Program-made: the position numbers and the translations under genes
Part shown: positions 41,590-50,612 of the stretch, piece after piece
Numbering within the stretch: the stretch's first letter is position 1
Layout: each line of letters opens with the position of its first letter
Assembly: GCA_964499935.1 (NCBI GenBank)
Contig: CAZCMS010000001.1
Location: forward strand, 186,001-250,000
Source of the DNA: CALBGR01 sp964499935
Lineage (GTDB): Bacteria; Patescibacteriota; Saccharimonadia; Saccharimonadales; UBA4665
DNA length: 64,000 bases
Direction of reading: 5' to 3'
Notes under the pieces: model-generated
Told to the model about the DNA's origin: nothing
What the model saw: only the letters and a program-made list of their open reading frames with translations
The model's database searches: none

Positions 41590-42366
41590 ATGGCATACGA
41601 AAAAGAACTTGCGTTTGCAAAAGATATGGCACGCGAAGCTGCCGAAATTATGAAGAAGTATTATCGCGTAGACCAGCAGGTAGTTACTAAAAAAGACCTC
41701 AGCCCAGTTACTATTGCCGATACAACAATTAATGATGTATTGATTGAGCGAGTGCAAAGTGCGTTTCCAGACGACGGGGTAATTGGTGAAGAAGCAAGCT
41801 GGGAGCCTGAACGAAGCCGTGTGTGGGTGTGTGACCCAATAGACGGAACTGTTGCCTATATTTTAAAAGTGCCAACCTCTATGTTTGCTTTAGCGCTCGT
41901 AGAAGATGGCAAGCCGGTTATGGCAGTGTCGTATAACCCATGGGTAGATGAATTATATTGGGCGGCAATAGGTGAGGGCGCATATCGTAACGAAGAGAAG
42001 ATAGCTGTATCTAAGAAAACGTGGGGGCCAGGGGTGCATATTGCCGGATCACAAAACAATCCAGAAACACATCCTGATACGCGAGCCGAATTATTGGAGC
42101 AGGGAATTCATGTAAACGAATTCCCCGGGGGAGTGCATAAAAGCTGCCTAGTGGCAGAGGGCGCGATCGAAGCCAGGATTTTTATGTATGCTGGTGCTCA
42201 TGATATTGCAGCAGTAAAGCTAATTATTGAAGAAGCGGGCGGTAAGGTGACTGACCTAGATGGTGACGAGCAGAGGTACGATCGACCACTCAATGGCGCA
42301 ATTATGAGCAATGGACTCATTCACGATGAGTTATTAAACCTTGTAAAAAACGCAGTCAAAAAATGA
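41590..42366 (+). CDS. Inositol monophosphatase family protein
   Basis: A 258-residue Mg-dependent sugar/inositol phosphatase-like protein. Metal and catalytic motifs are GEEASW (Glu ligand), WVCDPIDGTVAY (D-P-I-D-G-T) and a C-terminal YAGAHDIAAVKLIIEEAGGKV in place of the usual W-D-x-A-A. The substrate may be inositol-1-phosphate, a sugar phosphate or PAP. It sits between yebC and ruvC and overlaps ruvC by 4 bp. Confidence 0.92.
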   Translation: MAYEKELAFAKDMAREAAEIMKKYYRVDQQVVTKKDLSPVTIADTTINDVLIERVQSAFPDDGVIGEEASWEPERSRVWVCDPIDGTVAYILKVPTSMFALALVEDGKPVMAVSYNPWVDELYWAAIGEGAYRNEEKIAVSKKTWGPGVHIAGSQNNPETHPDTRAELLEQGIHVNEFPGGVHKSCLVAEGAIEARIFMYAGAHDIAAVKLIIEEAGGKVTDLDGDEQRYDRPLNGAIMSNGLIHDELLNLVKNAVKK

Positions 42367-42833
42367 GAATTTTAGGCATTGACCCTGGTACGGGAATATT
42401 GGGGTTTGGTGTTATTGAAAGTGCTAAGGGTAAAGTGCAGCTGGTTGATGCGGGAGTAATTAGGACCCCTGTTAAGGAAGACGATGCCGTGCGTCTACAA
42501 ACAATTTACGAAGAGTTAACCGAAATTATTGCTGATACAAAACCGCAAGTAATGTCGGTGGAAAAACTGTTTTTTGCGCAAAATGTGACGACTGCAATGA
42601 CAGTAGCGCAGGCGCGTGGTGTGGTGCTTTTGTGTGGTAAGCAGGCAGGTTTGGAGATAGCTGAATATACGCCTCTACAAATAAAGCAAGCACTTACAGG
42701 CTATGGTCGAGCGGATAAAAAACAAGTACAAGAAATGGTGCGTGTGACTCTCGGGCTTCGAGAGGCACCTCAGCCTGATGACTGTGCCGATGCAATCGCA
42801 GCTGCAATCATTCATTCGCAGAGTGTGAGATAA
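42363..42833 (+). CDS. ruvC: Crossover junction endodeoxyribonuclease RuvC
   Basis: A 156-residue Holliday-junction resolvase with RNase H fold. The acidic residues are in ILGIDPGTGILGFG (Asp7), VMSVEKLFFAQN (Glu) and QPDDCADAIAAA (Asp pair). It overlaps the upstream phosphatase gene by 4 bp (ATGA). It is followed by ruvA and ruvB, which together carry out branch migration and resolution. Confidence 0.97.
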   Translation: MRILGIDPGTGILGFGVIESAKGKVQLVDAGVIRTPVKEDDAVRLQTIYEELTEIIADTKPQVMSVEKLFFAQNVTTAMTVAQARGVVLLCGKQAGLEIAEYTPLQIKQALTGYGRADKKQVQEMVRVTLGLREAPQPDDCADAIAAAIIHSQSVR

Positions 42834-42840
42834 TATCTAC

Positions 42841-43413
42841 ATGATAGCGACACTACGAGGAATCGTTACGGAAAATAGTGAAAAAGCAATTATTGAGTGT
42901 GCAGGCGTTGGGTATGGTGTTTCGGTGTGCAGCGCAGATGCAAGTGCGCTACAAATAGGCATTGAGGTAAAGTTATTCATTTACGAGCATATCAAAGAGG
43001 ATGCACACGATTTGTATGGTTTTATGCAGATTGAGACCAAGAAGCTTTTTGAGCAATTATTGAGTGTAAAAAATGTTGGACCAAAAGTAGCATTAGCAGT
43101 GTTAGATATTGGTTCATCTGACGCGGTAAAAGTTGCGATTGCTGGCGGTGACGTAAAGTATTTGCAAAGCGCTAGGGGTGTCGGCAAGCGAGCTGCAGAG
43201 CAAATTGTAGTAGAGCTCCGTGATAAAGTAGGTGCACCAGTGGGTGATGCTGCCGAGGGGGTGGTGTACAGAGCTGGCGTGAATCAACAGGACGAAGCGT
43301 GGCAGGCACTAATTGCACTAGGTTTCAGCGAAGCAGATGCACAAACAGCACTAGATAAGGTAGACACAAGTTTGCCGACAGAAGAACGTATCAAGCTGGC
43401 ATTAAAGCAGTAG
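42841..43413 (+). CDS. ruvA: Holliday junction branch migration protein RuvA
   Basis: A 190-residue RuvA with OB-fold (1-62), tandem helix-hairpin-helix (SVKNVGPKVALAVLD, SARGVGKRAAEQIVVELRDK) and the C-terminal RuvB-contact domain (DEAWQALIALGFSEADAQTAL). A GATAAT box (42829-42834) lies 6 nt before the ATG, suggesting an internal leaderless promoter as well as readthrough from ruvC. Confidence 0.97.
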   Translation: MIATLRGIVTENSEKAIIECAGVGYGVSVCSADASALQIGIEVKLFIYEHIKEDAHDLYGFMQIETKKLFEQLLSVKNVGPKVALAVLDIGSSDAVKVAIAGGDVKYLQSARGVGKRAAEQIVVELRDKVGAPVGDAAEGVVYRAGVNQQDEAWQALIALGFSEADAQTALDKVDTSLPTEERIKLALKQ

Positions 43414-43438
43414 CACAATAACTGGTATAATAAGACAA

Positions 43439-44479
43439 ATGGCAATTGAACGAATAGTAAATACGAGCGTACCGGACGATGATCAAATTGAAGAACAGTT
43501 TGAGAATACGCTACGTCCGCGGGATTTTTCGAGCTATATTGGTCAGGAGCGACTCAAGAAGAATCTCAAGCTTGCAATCGATGCTGCGAAAAAGCGCGGT
43601 GAACCAATAGATCATGTGCTCTTGTACGGCCCTCCAGGGTTAGGTAAAACTACAATGGCGACCGTTATTGCCAACGAAATGGGTGCACAGATTAGAATCA
43701 CCAGTGGTCCAGCTGTGGGGCGGGCAGCAGATCTTGCGAGCTTGCTCACTAATTTGCAGGACGGTGACATTTTGTTTATTGATGAAATCCACCGATTGAA
43801 TAGAAGTGTTGAGGAAGTGCTGTATTCGGCAATGGAAGATTTTAAACTCGATATTATGTTGGGCAAAGGGCCGAGCGCAAAGAGTCTGCGTTTAGATTTG
43901 CCTCGATTTACTATTATTGGCGCAACGACGCGTACTGGTGCATTGGCTGCACCGCTTCGTGATAGGTTTGGCATTATGCATAGATTGGAATTTTATACTC
44001 AGGACGAAATGACAAAGATTGTTGATCGTTCGGCCGGAATATTGGATGTGCAAATTCACCCAGAGGCATCGGGTATTATCGCAACTCGTGCCCGACTGAC
44101 GCCACGAATTGCAAACAGGATATTAAAGCGTGTAAGGGATTACGCGGATATAAATGGTGACGGCATTATTGATACGGTTATTGCACGCAGCGCATTAGAT
44201 TTACTAGAGATTGATGCGGTAGGGCTTGATCCTGCGGACAGAAGAATTCTAGAAACGATTATTGATAATCATGGCGGGGGGCCAGTGGGCGTAGAAACGC
44301 TTGCTGCCATCACCGGAGATGAGCGTTCTACTATTGAAGATTTCTTTGAACCATACCTTATGCAAATTGGGATGCTAGAGCGAACGCCACGTGGCCGAAA
44401 AGTAACACACAGGGCATATACGCATCTCGATAAAAGTCGACCAAAATCTCAAGAGCCTGATCAGGCGAGCCTGATATAA
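43439..44479 (+). CDS. ruvB: Holliday junction branch migration ATPase RuvB
   Basis: A 346-residue AAA+ helicase with Walker A GPPGLGKTT, Walker B ILFIDEIHRL, sensor GATTRTGALAAPLRDRFG and a C-terminal winged helix (EPYLMQIGMLERTPRGRKVT). TATAAT (43426-43431) lies 7 nt before the ATG. It is the third gene of the ruvCAB group. Confidence 0.98.
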   Translation: MAIERIVNTSVPDDDQIEEQFENTLRPRDFSSYIGQERLKKNLKLAIDAAKKRGEPIDHVLLYGPPGLGKTTMATVIANEMGAQIRITSGPAVGRAADLASLLTNLQDGDILFIDEIHRLNRSVEEVLYSAMEDFKLDIMLGKGPSAKSLRLDLPRFTIIGATTRTGALAAPLRDRFGIMHRLEFYTQDEMTKIVDRSAGILDVQIHPEASGIIATRARLTPRIANRILKRVRDYADINGDGIIDTVIARSALDLLEIDAVGLDPADRRILETIIDNHGGGPVGVETLAAITGDERSTIEDFFEPYLMQIGMLERTPRGRKVTHRAYTHLDKSRPKSQEPDQASLI

Positions 44480-44486
44480 TAAAAAT

Positions 44487-45254
44487 ATGAATCCAGACTC
44501 AGAAACAAATAAACCCGAAGATATAGATTACTCAAAGCCTGTGGCTTACGACAACGAAGGTCGTCCACTGTATGCCCACCCGCCTACGCAGCAGCAAAGC
44601 CAGGCCCAAGCTGCTCCCGTTGCGCAGACGGTACATTTATCGCGCCCACTTGACCCTGCAGCTCCCGAAATCTCTCCGCAAGCAAAGGCGAGGCACGAAG
44701 CATCGGTAAAGAAGTATCCTAGCCTAAATCTCAGTGAAGGTGAATATATTATCAGTGCCGTGCGCCGTCACCCGATTGGGCTTGTACCAATCGGTGCTTT
44801 TGTTGGTTTTATGTTAGTTATTTGCGTAGGCATGATACCGTTTTATGCATCATTCAAGAATTCTGCAAGTAGCGGTGATCTGCCTTCCGTGGCTGTTGTT
44901 GCAGTCTTGTCCTTTTTGCTGATGGCTTTATTTACTATTGGAGGACTGATTGCTGCGTATGTATATATTAGTAATAAATTTTTCCTTACAAACGAAAGTG
45001 TTATCCAGGAAATTCAAAATAGTTTATTTTCAAAGCACGAGCAAACAGTTAGTCTGCAAAATATCGAAGACGCGAGCTATAGGCAAGAAAATATTCTTCA
45101 GGCTATCTTTAATTATGGTTCCATTCGCTTGTCGACAGAAGGTGATGAGACAACATATCGATTTAACTACGTTGCAAATCCCAAGCAGCAAATCGCGATA
45201 CTCAATAATGCCGTAGAGGCATTCAAGAACGGTCGTCCGATACTAGAAGATTAA
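44487..45254 (+). CDS. Bacterial PH-domain membrane protein
   Basis: A 255-residue protein with a Pro/Gln-rich cytoplasmic N-terminus (about 1-75) and two membrane segments (about 95-117, 135-160). A bacterial PH-like domain (bPH2, YdbS/YdbT-like) follows, recognisable from NKFFLTNESVIQE, LFSKHEQTVSLQNIEDASYR and NYGSIRLSTEGDETTY. The function is unknown. TATAAT (44475-44480) lies 6 nt before the ATG, although it also follows ruvB by only 7 nt. Confidence 0.85.
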   Translation: MNPDSETNKPEDIDYSKPVAYDNEGRPLYAHPPTQQQSQAQAAPVAQTVHLSRPLDPAAPEISPQAKARHEASVKKYPSLNLSEGEYIISAVRRHPIGLVPIGAFVGFMLVICVGMIPFYASFKNSASSGDLPSVAVVAVLSFLLMALFTIGGLIAAYVYISNKFFLTNESVIQEIQNSLFSKHEQTVSLQNIEDASYRQENILQAIFNYGSIRLSTEGDETTYRFNYVANPKQQIAILNNAVEAFKNGRPILED

Positions 45255-45258
45255 ATTG

Positions 45259-45365
45259 CAATCCTTGGAATATTGTCATCAGGAGGGTCAGGCGGAGTGC
45301 AACCGGACGAGCGTAAGCGGGCCCGCGTGTAACGCACTCCTGTATGAGATATACTCCAAGGGTTG
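45259..45365. ncRNA. Candidate structured RNA or bidirectional terminator
   Basis: A 107-nt foldable segment between two convergent genes. The outer stem is CAATCCTTGGA (45259-45269) with TCCAAGGGTTG (45355-45365), extended by ATAT/ATAT. The inner stem is GGAGTGC (45294-45300) with GCACTCC (45334-45340), closing a very GC-rich loop. There is no T-run on either side. It does not match SRP RNA, tmRNA or 6S RNA as I know them. Confidence 0.35.
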
Positions 45366-45375
45366 TAGTGCTTAA

Positions 45376-45675
45376 TTATTCGCTGAATGGATTTTCGCGT
45401 GCGTCTTTGAATATTGCCTGTACATTAATATTTTGGTCTTCTAGGCTTTCGATTTTTTTAGCAGTTTCTTTATCGATCTTAGGGTGCGGTACTGCTTGTA
45501 TTTGCCGCGAAACCACGTCTGGATCGGGTTCGTTGGTGGAGGCAGTGGAGGCTTGAACGATGATATATCCGTACAGTATTGCAAATATACTGAACCCAAG
45601 GACGATTGCATGCCGTTGGCAGAATAGTACAATTTGATTAAATTTGCTGGTAATAATTGCTTTATCTATATTCAT
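45376..45675 (-). CDS. Small membrane protein ending the pilMNO operon
   Basis: A 99-residue protein with one membrane segment (about 22-44) and a charged exported tail (about 50-99). It overlaps pilO by 4 bp (ATGA), so it is translated together with pilMNO. By position and layout it could stand in for PilP, but it has no lipoprotein signal and I see no sequence similarity that I can assert. Confidence 0.7.
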   Translation of the reverse strand: MNIDKAIITSKFNQIVLFCQRHAIVLGFSIFAILYGYIIVQASTASTNEPDPDVVSRQIQAVPHPKIDKETAKKIESLEDQNINVQAIFKDARENPFSE

Positions 45676-46316
45676 GGCTTTATGTACACATTTAAATTAA
45701 TGGTGAACGTAACTAAATTACGGTTATCTTTAAACGGCAGGATTGAAATATTTGTGACATGGGCTGTGCGCCGGTTTTGCTCGAGTTTATCAAGAAATGT
45801 AATTAAACGACTGTATGGCACGGGAGAGTTTGAATCAGATTTTACGGAGATATCCATTGCGTATAATCCTTTTGTTCCAGGCACTGCAGTGAGTTGAGTT
45901 TTGGATTGGTCGCCAGTCGCTTTAGGTGATGAACTGGATTTCTTTGATCCGGAACTTTTTAGTGCGCCTAGTGTAGACTCTGGAAATGTAATCGAAGTAA
46001 GTGAAACACCCGATTCCCGGGCAATAGCTACTATTTCACGAACAGTACGCGCTTGATCTTTCTCCTGAGGGACAATTACTTTGCTGATTTTCTCTAGCTC
46101 GGTGTAGTCTTCGACATCTTGTTTAGCGCCAATAAGTGCTTCCTCGCGATTTTTAATAATCAGTTGTTGTTCTTTGAGTTTTGTAAGCTCATCGCCTTTT
46201 TTTGCAAGCAATCCAAGCCCAAGGTACGTTGTCGCTATGATGCCAGCAATTAGGAGCGCTAATACTCCTAAGAGTGTAAAGAACGCACGCTTGCTTGTGT
46301 TCATCTGTAGCTTCAT
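45672..46316 (-). CDS. pilO: Type IV pilus inner-membrane protein PilO-like
   Basis: A 214-residue protein with one N-terminal membrane segment (about 12-36), a coiled coil (about 38-75, LTKLKEQQLIIKNREEAL) and a ferredoxin-like C-terminal domain with a Ser/Lys-rich insertion. This is the PilO layout. With PilM and PilN it forms the platform linking the cytoplasmic motor to the pilus. The start overlaps pilN by 4 bp. Confidence 0.85.
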   Translation of the reverse strand: MKLQMNTSKRAFFTLLGVLALLIAGIIATTYLGLGLLAKKGDELTKLKEQQLIIKNREEALIGAKQDVEDYTELEKISKVIVPQEKDQARTVREIVAIARESGVSLTSITFPESTLGALKSSGSKKSSSSPKATGDQSKTQLTAVPGTKGLYAMDISVKSDSNSPVPYSRLITFLDKLEQNRRTAHVTNISILPFKDNRNLVTFTINLNVYIKP

Positions 46317-46924
46317 CGTGTGGCTCCCGCCTTTGTCGATGTATCGAGCAGCGTGAAATTATTGTCTTTATTAAATACTGCGCGTAGGGATGCTCGGCAC
46401 GGATAACTGCTATCGTCGTTATCTGTTCGTGCACAGTTAACACCTATAAGATCAGCTTTGTCGAATAGATTATCTTTAGAGTTCACAAGGTTAACTTGCA
46501 CCTGAGAAGCCGAATCATAGTCGGCAGCACCTACTTGTAAGTCAAGCGCGCCATCCAGTTCATTGCTGAGCTTTAAGTCTTGCAAAACAGTATTGGGTGG
46601 CATCTGGGCGCCAACTTGGCGTAGCAACTTAGAAAAGAGAATTTCTTGGGAAAGTACATTAACGACAAGCTTTAGGCTGTTGCTGATATCTTGTACTTGT
46701 GCAATTGTTGCAGCCTCGTTTTGCTGCTTTAATGCTGTTTCACTCTCTTTATTGGTGATTTTGTATGTATTTACTTCTTGCTGTAAATAAAACAAGCTTG
46801 CACCAAGCACAATAACAACACCAGCTAGTCCAATGCAAAATCCGACAATAAGACGCGCAACCTTTGTGTTGTGATGCGCAAAAACTAGAGATTCTTTCGC
46901 CGTGGGTGGCAATAAATTAATCAT
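46313..46924 (-). CDS. pilN: Type IV pilus inner-membrane protein PilN-like
   Basis: A 203-residue protein beginning MINLLPPTAKES, the INLLP signature by which PilN binds PilM. One membrane segment (about 27-50), a coiled coil and a periplasmic domain with one Cys pair (CARTDNDDSSYPC) follow. It overlaps pilM by 4 bp and pilO by 4 bp. Confidence 0.92.
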   Translation of the reverse strand: MINLLPPTAKESLVFAHHNTKVARLIVGFCIGLAGVVIVLGASLFYLQQEVNTYKITNKESETALKQQNEAATIAQVQDISNSLKLVVNVLSQEILFSKLLRQVGAQMPPNTVLQDLKLSNELDGALDLQVGAADYDSASQVQVNLVNSKDNLFDKADLIGVNCARTDNDDSSYPCRASLRAVFNKDNNFTLLDTSTKAGATR

Positions 46925-47994
46925 GCGATAATTCCTCGTGATTTCACCAATCCTAGCCCAGCTACTGTCATGTACATGGATCGTTCGGCGTAATTTGGTG
47001 GTTGTAGCTTACCGTAGTCGAGTACTTGCCAAGGGTCGAACATGCGAACAGGTAGACGCAGATTTTCGGTAAGATAATCGTTAAGTCCAGGCATATTAGC
47101 TCCACCACCCATAGTAATAATCTGGCCAATTTTTGTAGTGCTGTCACCGCGTTCTTCGTAGTATCGGACCATGCGCTTTACTTCTTTGATTGTCTGGTTT
47201 AAAAGAGGCTCAACGGCTTTTCGGATTTCAGTCTGTTTTTTGCTTAAGCCTAAGCCGTATTTAGTTTTTATTAAAGCTGCTTCTTCGTGTGAGACATGCA
47301 ATGCGTCTTTTATTCGTTCGGTAAACAAATCTCCACCAGAGGTAACAGTACCTGTTACGGTAACATGTTTGTGAAAAATAGAGACATCCGCAGAACGAGT
47401 GCCGAAGTCTACTAAAACTCCTGGAATTTCATTGTGTGTGTCGAGTCCGAGTAAACGAGTTGACGCTAAAATACTTGGTTCTATAAATACAACCTCAAGC
47501 CCTAGCACACGTGTCAGATTAATGTACGAATCCACGATATTCTTGGTAACGGCTACCGTGTATACGGTGACCTCAGTATCTGTTTTAGCTGTAATAGTAT
47601 AGTCAAGATATAGTTCATCGAGTGGACGTGGTATATATTGTTCCGCCTCGGTATACACTGCTTCGCGAAGCTCTTTGGCGGTCATTTTAGGGAGTTGCAC
47701 TTCGCGTGTAAACGTTCGGAATGTTGGCACTGATAATGCTACGCGATGTGTTGATATGTCGCCAATTAGGCCATTATGGAACAAGTCTTTGATAGCTTTT
47801 GCAGCGACCTTGACATCAAGTATCTCACCTTCTTTCATGGTGCTGGGGTCGAAACGTGCCATGCCGTAGCCAACAACAGAGCACTTCTTTTTCGTGTCGG
47901 TGTTGATCTGCATTATTTTGGCGGTACCGGTACCGATATCAAGTCCAAAAAGCGGTTTGTCTTTAAAAAATAGTGATGTTCTTGTGCTGCCCAT
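46921..47994 (-). CDS. pilM: Type IV pilus assembly ATPase-like protein PilM
   Basis: A 357-residue actin/FtsA-like protein. The phosphate-1 loop GLDIGTGTAKIMQI lies near the start, VLVDFGTRSADVSIFHK is the phosphate-2 loop, and ITMGGGANMPGLNDYL is the adenosine loop. PilM binds ATP and the N-terminus of PilN in the cytoplasm. A minus-strand TATAAT (48020-48025 on plus coordinates) and AAGGAA ribosome binding site precede it. It begins a four-gene overlapping operon pilM-N-O-ORF. Confidence 0.95.
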   Translation of the reverse strand: MGSTRTSLFFKDKPLFGLDIGTGTAKIMQINTDTKKKCSVVGYGMARFDPSTMKEGEILDVKVAAKAIKDLFHNGLIGDISTHRVALSVPTFRTFTREVQLPKMTAKELREAVYTEAEQYIPRPLDELYLDYTITAKTDTEVTVYTVAVTKNIVDSYINLTRVLGLEVVFIEPSILASTRLLGLDTHNEIPGVLVDFGTRSADVSIFHKHVTVTGTVTSGGDLFTERIKDALHVSHEEAALIKTKYGLGLSKKQTEIRKAVEPLLNQTIKEVKRMVRYYEERGDSTTKIGQIITMGGGANMPGLNDYLTENLRLPVRMFDPWQVLDYGKLQPPNYAERSMYMTVAGLGLVKSRGIIA

Positions 47995-48042
47995 TAAAGC
48001 ATAAGTTCCTTTAGCTGTAATTATAACAGAGTTACTGTAATA

Positions 48043-49500
48043 TTATTCAAAAGTTCTTTGATAGCTACGAATTGTCCATGTTGTTGTGCCAGACGAAAGG
48101 GTAGTGCCAAATGTTACGTTGCCTGCGCCAGACATATCGATGGTTTGTGCTATGACCGAGCCAATAATGCCACCTTCGCTAATTTTTGCCTTAGACCAAT
48201 ATGCCCATACCCCAAGCCCAGGGAAGCTGCCACCACCATTCACAAGAAGGTTCTGTTGGTTTTGTGAATTATACAAATCAGTTCCGGTGACATTAGCGCA
48301 GCTTGGGCTACAGGCAGCTGTGCTTTTGTAAGTGATTATTTGGGCACTTGTGCCTTCGGAATTGGCGTATACCTTACTACCGCTGCCAAGAGTAATAGTG
48401 CCATCAACGACAATCCTTGGAACTGTTGTGCCAAGACTGTCTGCAATGCGTACCGTTGATCCGCCACCCATTACTAAGTTGCCGGTAATATACACGTCAC
48501 CAGTGATAGTAAGGTCGCAGGAGCTGTTAATATTGACATTGCCATTAAGGCGTAAATTAGCTGGCCAAGTACGCTTGAACTCTAGTACCGGAATCCAGTT
48601 GCTGCAGTTATAGGTATTATCAGAAGCGTTGCCGGTGGTGGTCATGCGACCCACGTGCGCTGCTCTGTCGTAGGTTGGCATAGGAAGCACGGGCGCTGTA
48701 CAGCCAGGCAAAAGTCCACTACCACCGTTGGTGGCAGCGCGTATTTGTGGAGGTTTTTTATTATTCGATGTGTTAGGGAATTTTGCTTGTGTTTGTCCTG
48801 TTGCGCAGGTAGTTCCAAGGATTTCAGTTGAACTCCAGTCGTACATCTTGATAGGCTCGCCCGATGTACACACACGTGGATAGGTTGCGCCGGGATTGGA
48901 TCCTGTAGGGCAGTTTGCATTTGCGACGTTTACTGTTACGGGTTGGGTCTCGCTACCAATTCGTGCAGCGCTGTTCGCAAACGTGATATAGCCGTTAACG
49001 TGTACGTCTGAGTTATTGATGCTTGCACTACCACCCAAGATCAACCCGCCTGCCCCGGCTACCACTGATGGAGTAGGGGATGCAGTACCTACTAAACTTA
49101 CTCGTACGCCTCGGGTGCTAGCAACTTTGCCTGTCTTGGGTCGATACGTTTTGCCGGTTGAATTAATGTATTTTTCTCCATTTGGACCGTTGGTAATCGT
49201 AGTAGTGTAGGTAGCTCTACCTTGCTTCTCATCGGTGGAGAATGTTTTTTCGGATGTAACTCCACCAAAGCTATTGTCTTCGTTGAATTTCACGATAGTT
49301 TCTTCTATACCAGCTTCGGCTGCTAATGTTGCATTGGTACGGTACACATTATCGCTCGTATGGGCGTATTGTTTGATGGCAACGTCGGCCATCGACATAC
49401 CAACAAACGTCAAGATCGCGCCGATTATCAAAATGGTAATAAATACGACACCACGTTGATCTGAAGGTTTTCGAAGTAGTGTATGGATACTCTTATTCAT
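48043..49500 (-). CDS. Large PilX-like minor pilin / pilus-associated exported protein
   Basis: A 485-residue protein with a PilX-type N-terminus (basic segment, QRGVVFITILIIGAILTFVGMSM, then DVAIKQYAHTSDNVYRTNATLAAEAGIEE). About 350 residues follow of repetitive, Gly/Ser/Asn/Thr-rich beta structure (GGLILGGSASINNSDVHVNGYI, TITGDVYITGNLVMGGGSTVRI), resembling a beta-helix, with three or four Cys pairs. Normal PilX proteins are about 200 residues, so this may be a tip adhesin carried on a pilin stem. It overlaps the PilW-like gene by 8 bp. Confidence 0.8.
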   Translation of the reverse strand: MNKSIHTLLRKPSDQRGVVFITILIIGAILTFVGMSMADVAIKQYAHTSDNVYRTNATLAAEAGIEETIVKFNEDNSFGGVTSEKTFSTDEKQGRATYTTTITNGPNGEKYINSTGKTYRPKTGKVASTRGVRVSLVGTASPTPSVVAGAGGLILGGSASINNSDVHVNGYITFANSAARIGSETQPVTVNVANANCPTGSNPGATYPRVCTSGEPIKMYDWSSTEILGTTCATGQTQAKFPNTSNNKKPPQIRAATNGGSGLLPGCTAPVLPMPTYDRAAHVGRMTTTGNASDNTYNCSNWIPVLEFKRTWPANLRLNGNVNINSSCDLTITGDVYITGNLVMGGGSTVRIADSLGTTVPRIVVDGTITLGSGSKVYANSEGTSAQIITYKSTAACSPSCANVTGTDLYNSQNQQNLLVNGGGSFPGLGVWAYWSKAKISEGGIIGSVIAQTIDMSGAGNVTFGTTLSSGTTTWTIRSYQRTFE

Positions 49501-50152
49501 TACGGAATACCGTCCTTGTAGAATATTCTGCGGTAATATCCTTGTTATATTTACGTACAGATAATTTTAGGGTAACTTCTATGGATTTTGCATCGTCTGC
49601 ATCTACTTCTTCGCCAGTGCCACCGAGGTATTTAATGGAAAAATCAGAAACATTCTGCGCAAGTATGGTGTCGGATGGGCAGCTTGCATTTGCCTTATTT
49701 TTTGGGCAAGTGGTGGAGGCTGCATTGTTAGTAACGTCTGCTGCCAGCGTGCGACGATACAAGGTGCCATTGTTAACAAAATATATTTTGTTGTTCTTTT
49801 CGCTGGTATATTGCAGCGCGTCGGCAAAAATAATATTTTTATTGCGGTCTTGTGCAGCGGTTGCGAGGATGAGTGTTGAGCCATCACCTGTCCAGCGCTG
49901 TGAGCCACCAGGTGCGTTGGGGTCAAGGATGTTGGATTCCTCGTAGCTATTGCTGCTAAGGCGGGCGTCTTGGGTGAGTACATCCAGGCTGAGTTGCGAT
50001 TCGCGCAGCAAGTCGCTTCGAGCGCTATCGACGGTAATTTGTGCAAAAGAATTTGTTGCAAATCCCATAATAACGATTATTAGTATGCCGGTTATTGCTG
50101 TTGCAACTGCAAGCTCAACCAAAGTAAAGCCTCTGCTATCTCTCATGATCAT
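49493..50152 (-). CDS. PilW-like prepilin (minor pilin)
   Basis: A 219-residue prepilin with cleavage/methylation motif G-FTLVELAVATAITGI (Gly at -1, Glu at +5) and a hydrophobic helix. The C-terminal domain has two Cys (TTCPKNKANASCPSD). It overlaps the PilV-like gene by 4 bp and the PilX-like gene by 8 bp. The V-W-X order is that of a minor-pilin initiation complex. Confidence 0.87.
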   Translation of the reverse strand: MIMRDSRGFTLVELAVATAITGILIIVIMGFATNSFAQITVDSARSDLLRESQLSLDVLTQDARLSSNSYEESNILDPNAPGGSQRWTGDGSTLILATAAQDRNKNIIFADALQYTSEKNNKIYFVNNGTLYRRTLAADVTNNAASTTCPKNKANASCPSDTILAQNVSDFSIKYLGGTGEEVDADDAKSIEVTLKLSVRKYNKDITAEYSTRTVFRNE

Positions 50153-50541
50153 TGCCCGATACCTAACTGCCCAATGAGCGAACTAAGCTTAACGCTCTTT
50201 GATTTGGTGCCATCACGATATGTGATGGTTACATCAACCCGTTTTACGTCGGTCATAGGTTCTGTGACATGTACAACAGCTGTACGCGGAGACGGGAGCG
50301 TAGCAGGCAGGCTGCCAGCGAAGTCTATGGTAGAGTCGGTGGCCAAGGAGTTGTAGTTGTTGTTACGAAGTGACTCTATTTGCTGTTCACCAGCACGAGT
50401 AGCAGTTTCTAGCAGCTGTGTGCTGTGCTGTGTGCGCTCGATAGTAATAAACAGGGTACTTACGGCGACTATCACCAACCCAGCGACCACGATAGTCACC
50501 AGTAACTCAACAATAGTAAACCCACGCTCATCTGTGTTCAT
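50149..50541 (-). CDS. PilV-like prepilin (minor pilin)
   Basis: A 130-residue prepilin with motif RG-FTIVELLVTIVVAGLVIVA at residues 6-25. A helix and a small beta domain follow, ending in VDVTITYRDGTKS. It is first in the overlapping minor-pilin trio and is separated from the major-pilin-like gene by an intrinsic terminator. Confidence 0.87.
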   Translation of the reverse strand: MNTDERGFTIVELLVTIVVAGLVIVAVSTLFITIERTQHSTQLLETATRAGEQQIESLRNNNYNSLATDSTIDFAGSLPATLPSPRTAVVHVTEPMTDVKRVDVTITYRDGTKSKSVKLSSLIGQLGIGQ

Positions 50542-50565
50542 GCTTGTGCTTATTTTAGCATAAAA

Positions 50566-50591
50566 AAACCGGCTGCAAATGCAACCGGTTT
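50566..50591 (-). terminator. Intrinsic terminator after the major pilin gene
   Basis: AAACCGG (50566-50572) and CCGGTTT (50585-50591) form a stem that continues with TGC/GCA. On the minus strand it is followed by a run of T. It separates the highly expressed pilin transcript from the minor-pilin genes, allowing partial readthrough. Confidence 0.85.
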
Positions 50592-50612
50592 AGTGATTTA
50601 CGCTTAACGATG

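Noticed and set aside
45259..45365. SRP (4.5S) RNA
   Set aside because: The conserved SRP core with GGAA-type tetraloop and adjacent internal loop is not present.
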